Shown: piece after piece, positions 25,401-37,400 of the stretch
Numbering within the stretch: position 1 is the first letter of the stretch
Layout: the number at the start of each line of letters is the position of its first letter
NCBI GenBank assembly: GCA_021464415.1
Contig: CM038471.1
Span: 34,569,234-34,633,233, forward strand
Origin: Lonicera japonica
Taxonomy: Eukaryota > Streptophyta > Magnoliopsida > Dipsacales > Caprifoliaceae
Length of the DNA stretch: 64,000 nt
Reading direction: 5' to 3'
Translations under genes and position numbers: made by a program
The notes under the pieces: model-generated
Told to the model about the DNA's origin: nothing
The model's input: only the letters and a program-made list of their open reading frames with translations
The model's database searches: none

Positions 25401-28400
25401 AAACATCATCTGCAGATACGGAGTACCGCATGATATAGTGTCAGATAATGGAACCCACTTTGAGGGGGAAGCCAACGATATAATGGAAGAATACGGGATA
25501 CAGAGACAAAAATCATCCCCTATAGACCTTAGACCAATGGCGCGGTAGAGGCAGCAAATAAAAACCTAAAGAATGTGATTAGTAAAATGGTAAAAAGTGG
25601 TCGAGACTGGGTCGACAAATTACCGTATGCGCTATGGGGATACCGCACTGCCGAAAGGGTCTCTATAAACGCAACATCGTTCTCACTAACATATGGAATG
25701 GAAGCAGTTCTGCCAGTAAAAATGGAGATTCCATGATTAAGGGTGATATTGGAGAGTTCGGTGTCCGAATTAGACTGGATCCAAAGCCGTTATGAAGAAT
25801 TGGCACTACTCGATGAGAAAAGACTGAAAGCCGCCTATCATCAGCAAGGGTATCAAAAAAGAATCGCCAGCACATTCAATCAGAGGGTTAAAGCAAGAGG
25901 AATACAAATAAATGATTTGGTGCTAAAATAAATCAGGGAACCAACTAGAGATCCGAGGGGGTAAATTCGCACAAAAATGGACTGGGCCGTACATTGTCAA
26001 GGAAATTCTCTCCAGGGGAGCAGTCATACTCACAGATATAGACGGACAACAGTTCAACTATCCGGTTAATCTTGATCGTTTGAAGAAATATTATCAATAA
26101 GGACGTAAGCCGGCACACCCAAGAACTACGTAGACCTGAGCCCCACAACTAAGATCTGAGATATAAGAACAAGGGGAACGTAGGCAACCTGAGAAGTGAC
26201 TTCAGGCCCGGTCTAATTTTTTTAAAAATAAAATAAATCCTACCATCTTTTGGCCTTTCAAAGACAAAAGGGTCCATTTTAGCCTACGAGTTTTCAAATA
26301 AATAATACTTTCTCAAAATATTTGACATGTTCTTGGAAAAGAGTCTACATTACATGCATTTCACATATAGGGCATTTTTGAGAAGAGTAACATACTTCAT
26401 AAATCATATAACTCAAGATTTAAAACCTTTTCAAAACCAAAATTTTAAAATGATAGTGTGATGATTTAAGAAGTATGCGAATACTTAAAATTTATGGAAG
26501 CATGGCATAGGCATTTGCATAGTGCATACACATGAACACTTGCATAAGTGTACTACACACCGGTCGAAGAGCACATAAACATTAGGCTCCATGACCTGCC
26601 AGACGGGCTTTGTCGCCGTATCCCAATATATACCTCGATACCCAGCCACGATGAGATGACAAGCCCTCTGCAGAGGCACAATAAGACCAATTCCAAGCCC
26701 TTCCTACATGAACCTTTCCAAAGCCCTTTTATAGGGAAGTCCCAAGCCCTTTTCACAGGCAATCCTAAACCCTTTTCCATAGGCACGAATCCAAAGTCCT
26801 TTCTACATGCAATCTCAAGCCCTCTCCAAAACCAAAAAGCCCCCTTGAGAGGATATCAAAGAAAGATAGAGAGAAAGACTGGAATGAGAAAATTTCGTAA
26901 AACACAAGGAACAAGCCTCACAAAAGGATTTTTGGCACAATTTCTTAAGAAAAGCTTTTAAGATACGCTCCTAAGAGTTCTCGGACCGAAAATCACAAAC
27001 ACAGCACGACGATGTCAAATGCGAACTTTTAAAGCAAATATTCTCAAATCGTAAGGACGATGATGCTCAATAAACCTGATAAAGTGATAAAGAATAAAGT
27101 GGGTACACGAAAAAATTGAAAGAGTAGAAAATATGATAAATCCCACAGTGCCATAAAAAGGAATATTGAAAAAAAAATAGTAGTGAGAGCCACACCAAGA
27201 ATGACAGCTAGGCCAAAAAAGGCCCAGGGCTACGTCTTGGGTGAGGAAGGCTGCTGACCATGCAAAAAAAAAAGTAAGCTGCATCAAAAAGCTTTCAAAT
27301 AATCAAGGAGGAATAAGGGCATCAAAAAACATAAAGCAATGCAAGCACAAAAAAAAATTCTCCTCTCACGAAGTCAGAAAATAATAAGCAGAATCGTACC
27401 CTAGTGACACGAAAAAAATGCTATGGAAGCAAAGTCCAAAAATCATGCACGAGGTTCGAGAATTAAGAGAACGTAACTCGATCTTTTCTCAAAGAAAAAG
27501 AAGCCAACCAAAATTTCTTGTATTCTTCAAAAAATTTATCACACTAGAACTTTTTCTCTCTATCTCTTTATGTCCGTTCAGAGACTCTCATCCCCTCAGC
27601 AAATCATCAACTTTCGTCACCTCAACAGATCATCAATCACCCTCATATTAGTCCCACATCAGCATATTCCTAGCAGATCACCAACCCTCAGCCTTTATCC
27701 TAGCCAGTAGGATTCATCATATCCTCAGTATACCACCAATCATCATATCCCAAGCAGATCATCAACCTTCAGCCTTTATCCTAACCAGTAGGAATCCTCA
27801 TTTTTCCAGTAGACCCTAAATTCTCATTTCTCCAGTAGCCTTTATCCTAAATAACCAACACCAAAGTAGTGTCTCCAGTGGATCATCAAACGTCCCTAGC
27901 AAACCATCTTCCCCAGCCTCTCAAACCCAAAGCAAGGTCCCTAATAGACCATCTGCCCTTACCCCTTCAAAAGAACCAAATCAGAATGAGAATCATTGAC
28001 AGAACTATCCCTACTGATGGGAGTACATCAGCTCAACACTCCAATTAAATTATTGACAGAACCGTCCCTATCGATGAGAGTACATCAGCTCAACAGCCAA
28101 TCAAATCGTTGAAAGAACCGTCCCTACCGATGGGAGTACATCAGCTCAACGTTCCAATTAAATTGTTGACAGAATCGTACCTACCGATGGGAGTACATCC
28201 GCTCAACACCCAATCAAATCGTCGACAGAACCGTCCCTACCGATGGGAGTACGTCGGCTCAACGTCCAATCAAATTATTGACAGAACCGTCCCTACCGAT
28301 GAGAATACATCAACTCAACACCCCAGTCAATAATCGTTGACAGAGCTATTCTTACCAATGGGAGTACATCAGTTCAATACCAAGTCCGAAAATCGCCCAT

Positions 28401-31400
28401 CCATCCCAAGAAGAGAGATAAGCAGCATAGCACGGCATCATTTGTATTGCATTATTTTTAAAATATCATCTGTGATTCATGTGAGTGCCACATAATGATG
28501 CGTTCTCGTTATCGTCCTGGTTTCTTTGCTTCACAAAGAACTCAGGCCGAGAGGGTCTGTGAACACCTCATTTTGCGACCGCCGCAAGAATCCTAATTTT
28601 CAAAGAAATGAACACGAATGCATGCACGAGCATTCTTAGATGCACAAATACTTTGTACATGTGATACATATCAAAGAACAAAAGCCGAAAGGACCCCGGA
28701 TGAGAAGTTACAGAATTATCGAAAATTACCGGAACTGAAAACTGTCAAAACTCTTGAAAACTTGTGAAAGGAGAGTTACGCATTTCGGATCATCCTCAAA
28801 CTTTGAAAGTTGTTAGACATTACCATAAGGAGTAGCATACTCGAAAACCAACTCAATCCGATGGTCGGATCTCCGAAAATTCAAAAAATCATGAGTTTAT
28901 TTCGGGTGATCAAATGGAGGTCTTCTCGAAGTTAAAATGGTATAAAATTTGTTTAGTAGATAGCTATTATCATAAGGAAGAACATATTAAAAGTTAAGCT
29001 TTGTCAGACATGGGATTCTCAAGAATCAATTTGTCTATCGTGCAATTCTAATCGAAATGTCCTTCGTAGAAAATTAAAATAAATATAGGCCTTCCTGAAT
29101 TCTGATCGACCTCAAATTTGGATACAAGATAGAAAACATTTTCAGGGAAAACATATCCAAAATTCATCATAATCCAACGGCTAGAAGTTCAGTTATCGAG
29201 ATTGTTGTATGCGAGTACGTTTCCTATGCGAGAACAAACTCTTTGTACCAATTCGAGGAGACTGAGTCCTTACCGAACTTCGATCATCTTGAAATTTTTA
29301 CAGGGTCTAAAATATTTATATTAGAAATATATGTCCAAAATTCAGCATGATCCAATGGTGTGAACCTGACTTGTCGTTCAAATAGGGACCTTGTCTACAA
29401 CAAGTACCTTTTCTTTGCGGAAACAAACTCTTTGTACTAATCAGAACAAAAGAAGACCTTCCCGAATTCTGATTAACCTGAAATTTTTACACGATCTAGA
29501 AGACTTCTGTTTTTAACACGTATCGAAAAATCAGAATGATCCAACGGTGGGAAGGTTTCACGACATGCTCTAATATTCCTAGTTGCAATATCTTTTCTTG
29601 CTCTCCAAGTATTTTTTTCAACTATAAATAGACCCCCCTCCATTCATATTTTTCATCAACAATCAAGGGGATTTCGTGGTATACACCAAGAGATCCTTAT
29701 TCTCTCCTTCCAAGGAGGCTCAAGTGTAATTTTCTTTCTCTTCTTTTATTTATTTGTCGATTTTATAATTCATACTCTTGTTTGCATAATTTTTATCACT
29801 TAATAACTTTTCAAAACCTTTTTTCAAATTTTTTTTCAAAACCAAAGGCATATAATAAACCCTAATCCAATTCCAAAATAGTATTATTACTTTCTAACTT
29901 TTCCAAAAGCTCGGATTAGCAGTATTGTTATACGAAGGAATCGATAATTGCTATATATCCAATCTAACTCATAGATTGCGGTGTGTATGTGATAAATACT
30001 CGATTATGAAAGCATTATTTTCATCTATACCAGTTTAATCAATAGACTTTGGTATACGATTGGTCAACTCGCCTCATATAATATCGAATATAAGATTCCA
30101 CATCGAATAAGTTTTCGAAAAGCCCAAAGTTTTACAATCACTTATTTCATTGCAACTACTATTGTCAAACTCTCTTTTCCAAATCACACACACACATTTA
30201 TTTTCAAAATCATGGGCGAACTAGAAAATACATCGTTTTCATCCAATCTCTAAAATCCCGATTTCTAAGGCAAGCACGAAAAGCTGTAAAGTAATAGCAA
30301 TAGCATGCAAGAATTGAATTATAACACACGCTTATCCTACTCAAGAGACCGAAAGGGTGAATTGGGTGCCTAACACCTTCCCGATTCGTAACTTAATCAC
30401 CGAACCTTCGAATCAACTGGTTTCGCATACATTGTGTATAAGAGGATATTTAGTCCATAAATATGTCTCTTTTACACAAACCTTTTTTGTTTATTTAGTA
30501 AAACAAATTGGCGACTCTTATTATTTTCAAAATTGATTTTCAAAGCAACAATGGAATCGCAGCCCATGAGGACCTCCGGGCGTTAAGAACGTGGGTTCTC
30601 ACAAGATCCGCTTACTAAAGGATTGCTGCCCAAAGTGTTTCATGAGCACACTGCTCGTATGGGTATCATGTTTTTTTAGATTATTCAGTTTTAGTGAGAG
30701 TTTGTAATTTTTAGTGTTTCCATGATATATACATGTTTGGTTATTTCGGTTTAAGGATATTTTAAAGTTATTTTCTGTAGAAATAAAGTTTCGGTTTATT
30801 TACACTCTGATTTTAGACATGGTTTGGTCTCACTAAGGTTTCAGGAGGACCAATTGGAAATAGGCATATTTAGATCACATTGCATGTAATTTCCATGCTA
30901 CACATCCATATCATAATCTATGTCATTCAGTTAGATTAAAATGTGTGACCATTGATGGGTCGAGTTACGTCAAGTGTAACAAAGGTCGCTTTGATCCTTA
31001 TGTTGGATATGATTAATGGACCGCATTGGATACAGATATATTTTAGTAATGACAGCAAATATGAGATCAATTTACAATACATAATTATAAGGTTACACAT
31101 ATAGCCCAAGTAGGAGATTGTTGGATCCTTGATCCAACATTGGGCTTATATGTGAAATAATAATGTGTTGTGGACTGTCGAATGGTTAAACCACACTTTA
31201 AAAGTGATCAAATAAGGTTTAAGTTATTTAGACTTAAATGTATCTAATAGGGTGTGGGCCATTAATGTGTAAATACTTAAGAGTTATTCTATTTTTATGA
31301 TGGGCTAAAATAGAAATACTAAATAAATAATAGGGTTTACTATATATATATTGTGGTTATGGTCCTCAGATCACACGTACGTATCTTGTCTCTGTTGAGC

Positions 31401-34400
31401 CCCTATCATCACAGAGAGTAGAGAGAAAGCATAAAAAGATTCTCTAAAGAAATACGTGTTGATCTGAAAGGCCAACCACTCGGGTACAAACACACGCTAT
31501 GAATTCATGTACGCTTCCATATATTAATTTATTGATTCTTGGTGATACGACATGAATGATCCTAGGGTTTATGGTTCGTTTAGAACCAACAAGAACTAAC
31601 ATAAATATCTCAATAATTAAACTAAATAATATATACCAGATACCTTCTATTAATAATATATATGAGAATTTATTGATAATAGATTACAAATTTTACTTTT
31701 CATCTATATATATAAGATATTTTTATTTTTTGTAAAAAATATAATAATATACATATAGAGACATCTATTGATGTACCTTCAACGAGTTCCGTTTATGTTT
31801 TTTTTAATTTAATGTGTCACAATATCTCTTTGGTATTTATGTTTTGAGTCGGTGTCCATGTGCAAACTAATGCGGGACAAACATTACAAAAGCAAAAGTG
31901 AATTTTGAAATTATTAGGTTTTGTTAGGTTTTGCTCTATTATCTTAGAATAACGGATCATGTGGATAATTATATATACTTTACAAAATGCTTTTGTGATA
32001 TATATAGGTGTTCCTGTGAAGATGGAAAACTTAAAGACGTATGATTCTACCAAATGCAAGGACATCGAGAGTGCTGAATACTGCAGTTCATCAGGTTCGT
32101 TTCTTCATTTACCCTTTTCACGAACTAGTTTTTGTGCACGTGTGTTCCACCTGATTTTAGTGCTTAACGAATGTGATTAATTAGTCATTAATGAATATGT
32201 ACATACTAAGAATTGAATAATTAGTACAAAATAAGAATAATCACAAATAAGCAAAAATATACTATTAAGTGTAAAATTAATTAATAATTATAAGAAAATC
32301 ATAAAATCAATCCATTATATAAAAATGTTATAGATACATGATAAAAATTGATCAGATATATACGAGAGTAATATATTTTTAATAAATGTTTAGAATTGGC
32401 AGATTGTTAATTTTATTAAGCGTATGTAAATTATTATGCATAGTATCGAAAAATAACACTCGTATAAATAATAGATTGTATAGCATGATGATGTATAAGT
32501 TAATATTAAATATATTTGTAATTTTAATATGGCTTATTAGCTATACACACTTTTGCCGCGAGTTTTAGAAAACAACTGATTCAACATAAACTTTAACTTA
32601 TATAATTATTTTAACCAAATAAAATAGAATTTAAATTTATTTAAAATACTAATACTGATATAAAAATATATGGAGTTATAAACTATTTGAAATATTAATA
32701 TAATTCTAACTTATTTAATTAGTTTAACCAAATAAAATATAGTTTAAATTGATTTGGAATACTAATACTATAATATAAAAATATATGAAGTTATAATTAA
32801 TTATTATTTTTAAGTAATTCTTAAAATCTTGTTTTTAAAATCAAGGGCATATTTGTCTCTACAAAAACGTGAAAAAAACAATTAAGCTATTCGTACTTTT
32901 ATATATAAAATAATATAGATTTATTAAATATATATACTTTTGTGGTGAGTTTTAGAAAACACCTAATTCAACATAAACTATAACTTATATAGTTATTCTA
33001 ACTAAATAAATGATGTTGGATTTAAATTTATTTAAGATACTCATACTGATATAAAAATATATGGAGTTATACACTATTTGAAATACTAATACCAATATAA
33101 TTATAACTTGTTTAATTAGTTTAACCAAATAAAGTAGAGTTCAAATTTATTTGGAATACAAATACCATAATATAAAAAACTATGAATTTTTTTTAATGTA
33201 AATCTTAAAATCTTGTGTTTAAAATTAAGGGCATATTTGTCTCTACAAAAAAATGGGAAAAACACTTACGTTATTCGTACTTTTATATATAGTATAGATT
33301 AGTTGGACTTCAGACTATTTTTCGATATTCGTCTGGTTTAAATTTTATCAATGGTATATTTTAGGAACTGTTTAATTGTTGGGAAACTTATATATATGGG
33401 AAATTTTTCTTGTGGAAATTGAAGTGATGTAAAATAAAGTGAAGGGAAAATAAACTTATTTTCTAGTACGCGTTTGTTTGACAACAAAAAAGAATTGTGT
33501 AGTATATAATACAACTTGTAACTTGAAGATTTGGCTCTGCATATGAATCATATTCCTATTAGGTTTTATATTTTCTAATTCTTAATTGTCTTTGTATTGT
33601 CTAAATCCTAGTTGGATTTGTATTATCCAACTTCTAGTAGGTTTTGGCTTTGTGCATTCCTAGACCCATAGGATATATACTCCATAAATAGACCCATTGT
33701 CATAGGTTTTATTTCATGAGTTGTGTTGTATTATTTACTAGCTAGATTATAAATAATATTTGAGAGATAATATTGAGAGCTCTAATTGGTGGCTAGGGTT
33801 TGCTTTATGCGTTGTACTCGAAATTGGTCTCATCAATAATAGCTATCACCCGGTGGATTAGTGGCGGTTTTGCCGATACCACCTAATTCGCTTGCGTGCT
33901 TGGTTAGTTATTTTCATTTTTAATCTCTTGTTTTTCGTATTACTTGAATATCAGTGGTGCTTGTTTCTTTAATTATTGTACGCATAATTGTCCGATCGAT
34001 CCTACGCTTGTGCTAAGGCTTGTTTTAGCGGCATCTTAGCACAACAATTTGGTATAAGAGGGAGGTTTATTCCTTGGGATAATTTTGTGATAGTTAGAGA
34101 TGTCGACTGTTGATACATCTGAAGGGGGTGCTAAGGTGGTAGATACACCACCTTTGAAGGGGTCGTCTGCTCCTAAGGTGACGGCTGCGGTCAAATTCAA
34201 TATAAAGAGATTTGATGGTGATGGTGTCAAAATCTAGAAATAGATAATTAACCAATCAATAAGTGAATATCGGTAAATAAAAAATAAATGCGGCGCAATG
34301 ATGAACACATGACATTTTTTTTAAAGTAGGTTCCCCCGGTAGTGCTTATGCTATTCCGGTAGTACGTCCTCATTTTGTGTGTGCTTGCTTTGTATTAGTT

Positions 34401-37400
34401 CAAAGGCAATCAATTTTGGATGATGATACAAGCTACCAACTTTTCCCTTCTACAATTTAACTAATTCTATTTATAAGTATAGAATTAGGATTACAAATAT
34501 TTCAACAGAATAAATAATAAACTGTGTAGGAGAGAGAGTGTATAAGGGTTGTTGGTATTTTTTGGAGTATGAAAAGAGAGAGTATAAGACCCTTATATTT
34601 TTTTTTGAATTGGCTTGTATTTGTATTGCCAATGGCTTTATATCTCTTTGATGAGATGGATGGATCTTAGATGAGAAGAATTGTGTGTTTTTGTTGTGTG
34701 TTTAATGAATGAATGGTGGGAGGTATTTATAGGTAAATGGAGAATGGCAAAAAGGTAATTTTTGGTGGAGGTAGGTGAGATGTGTTTGGTGTGGTAGGTG
34801 AGGTAAGTGTGAGGGTAAAAATGAAATTTTATCGGGGGTAAAAATGAGATTTTACCGGAGGTAAAAATGGGATTTTTACCCTTCACACCTACCACACCTC
34901 ATCTACCACACCTAACACATCTCACCTACATCACCTACCTCCACCAAAAATTACCCTTTTGCCCTTCATTTTTACCAAATTTACCTTTTCTTTATTCTCC
35001 ATTTACCTATAAATACCTCCCACCATTCATTCATTAAACACACAACAAAAACACACAATTCTTCTCATCTACGATACATCCATCTCATCAAAGAGATATA
35101 AAGCCATTGGCAGTACAAATACAAGCCAATTCAAGAAAAAATAGAAGGGTCTTATACTCTCTCTTTCACATCTCCAAAAAATAGAAGGGTCTTATACTCT
35201 CTCTTTTCATACTCCAAAAAATATCAACAACCCTTATACACTCTCTCTCCTACACAGTTTATTATTTATTCTGTTGAAATATTTATAATCCTAATTCTAT
35301 ACTTATAAATAGAATTAGTGAAATTGTAAAGGGAAAAGTTGGTAGCTTGTATCATCATCCAAAATTGATTGCCTTTGAGCTAATACAAAGCAAGCACACA
35401 CACAAGGAGGACGTACTACCGGAATAGCATAAGCGCTACCGGGAGAACCTACCTTAAAAAAAAATGTCATGTGTTCATCATTGCGCCGCATTTATTTTTT
35501 ATTTACCGATATTCACTTATTGATTGGTTAATTATCTATTTTTAGATTTTGATGCCATTAGTTGGCGCCGTCTGTGGGAACGATAAGCTCTCTAAAGCTC
35601 TCGTTCTTTAGAAATTACAAGTGAATTTTCGGTACAAAAATTTCAAATTATGCGGGTCTACGTAGTTCAATATTCTCAAGTGCATAACTTTTTGCTCATA
35701 ACTCTAAATTGTACGATTCTAGAGTCCATTTTGGAGAAAATTTTAAGATCTACAACTTTTAAGTTCAAGCTTTTTTCAAATTCGTCCATATCGGGGTTCA
35801 AAACTTCGATACAAACTTTCTAGAACGTAAAAGGCAAAAATCCTGCGGGCCTACGGTGACTCAATATTATCAGGCTTATAACTTTGTGCTCAAAACTCCA
35901 AATCTTGCGATTCTGGAGTCCATTTTGAAGAAAAGTTCAAGAGCTACAACTTTTTAGTTCAATCCTTTTTCAAATTTGGCCATCTCGACGTAAAAAACGG
36001 GGATACAAAGTTGCTGCAACAAAAAATGAGAAAATCCTGCAAGGCCTACGCTAGCTCAATATTTAGGGGTGCATAATCATTCAAAAATCAGGTAAAATGG
36101 ACGAGCTTAAAAAAATTTATTACAATTGAATGTAATTTTTATCAAGTTCATTCGACAAACCACAAGAAAGAAATTAAAGAAATTTTCAGCAGATATCAAA
36201 CTTCCACAAAGCTGAATGTGATTTTGAAGTTTGTCAGACAACCGCAAGACCACCGCAACCCAAAGAGATCTGGCTAAGAATGATCATCTATTGCTGCACC
36301 ACTGGTCCAGAGACCAAAATTTTGACGTTTCCTGGTGATAAATGAGAAAATTGTTAAAATTTGCCTAAGTCAGAAGGGGGCATGACTCTACTCAAGACTT
36401 AGCCAAAAAGAAAATTTTTTTTCCTTTTAAGAAACCAAGGACTTAAATGAGAAAATTGTCAGAATTTGCCTAAGTCAGAAGGGGGTATAACTCTACTTAA
36501 GACTTAGCTAAAAAGAACAAATTTTCCTTTTAAGAAACCAAGGACTTAAATGAGAAAATTGTTAGAATTTGCCTAAGTCAGAAGGGGGCATGACTCTACT
36601 AAAGACTTTGCCAAAAAGAACAAATTTTCCTTTTAAGAAATTAAGGATTTCGAAAAAATTCCTATCTCCATATAGGGGCCATGCTTTAAACAATTACAAG
36701 TGGAACATCTCCGGAACGTTTGTACAAAGCCCACACTAGAGGTGCACATTATCTAGTCACTCAAAAAAGGCTGAAGAATTTGACGATCATCAGCACCAAA
36801 ATTCAAAATAGTACTGAAATCAGAAGAAGAATAATTAGAAAAATCATGTACTATATCCCCTAAAGCCGTCCACTCAAGGCTCGTTGGTTCGACAAACTCT
36901 GCAACAAAATCAGCTTGCGAAGATTGAGATAAAAAACCAACCGAGGCAGTCTGGTGATAGGCATCCAAGGTAGCCTAGTGATAGGCGCCCGAGCTAGCCT
37001 GATAATATGACAGATTCGGAAATGACGGAAAATCCACTTCAGTTGGAAGAGCCCCATTTTCTATAAAATTCGCGATAGTTGAAAGGATATCCTGTACACC
37101 CTCTTTCGACATAAGGAGCCTTAAAAAACTTCCGGGAATAGGTTCTGGAAGATTCACGGCAGTCGGAATAACATCAGGCACGTTATTTTCTGCAGATGAA
37201 GGGAACCTCGAGGAACCTCCAAGGAGGAGCAAAGGAGCATAACGAGTTAACGCAGGAAGACCCTCCTTCTAATCGAGCCTCTAATGCCATCACTCGTGCC
37301 TGTAATTCTTTCACCTTCTGTTCAAGAGAAGCAAGAATAGTAGTACAACCTTTAGTAGGATTCTCAATTCTCGCCGTGGCTTCAAGAAGATATGAACTGA

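Larger units (their letters stand above)
15970..30603 (+). mobile_element. Ty3/gypsy Tat-type LTR retrotransposon, 14.6 kb, complete but inactive
   Basis: The element has two ~2.05-kb LTRs, a primer-binding site at 18018, gag, protease, RT, two RNase H domains in series, integrase, and a long non-coding 3' region with tandem repeats. The dual RNase H arrangement (a retroviral-type domain and then a DGAANKNG-type domain) and the large size are characteristic of the Tat/Ogre group. Frequent in-frame TAG/TAA at positions that look like former CAG/CAA, plus frameshifts, show it is dead. The LTRs differ by about 6% over their first ~240 bp by eye. Confidence 0.9.
10837..31591 (+). mobile_element. 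Ty1/copia element A, decayed, hosting a nested Tat element
   Basis: The right LTR (31119-31591) begins TGTTGGATCC and ends GAACCAACA after a purine tract (AAGTAGGAGA). A related 67-bp LTR start lies at 10837-10903, then the left LTR becomes unrecognisable. The interior holds gag (11997-12773) and copia-order pol (integrase, RT, RNase H) broken by many stops and frameshifts, and pol resumes at 30604 after the nested 14.6-kb gypsy element. No matching target duplication is visible outside the two ends, so the left boundary is less certain than the right one. Confidence 0.7.

Noticed and set aside
27996..28384. CRISPR-like array
   Set aside because: Repeats are contiguous without unique spacers and lie inside a plant retrotransposon.
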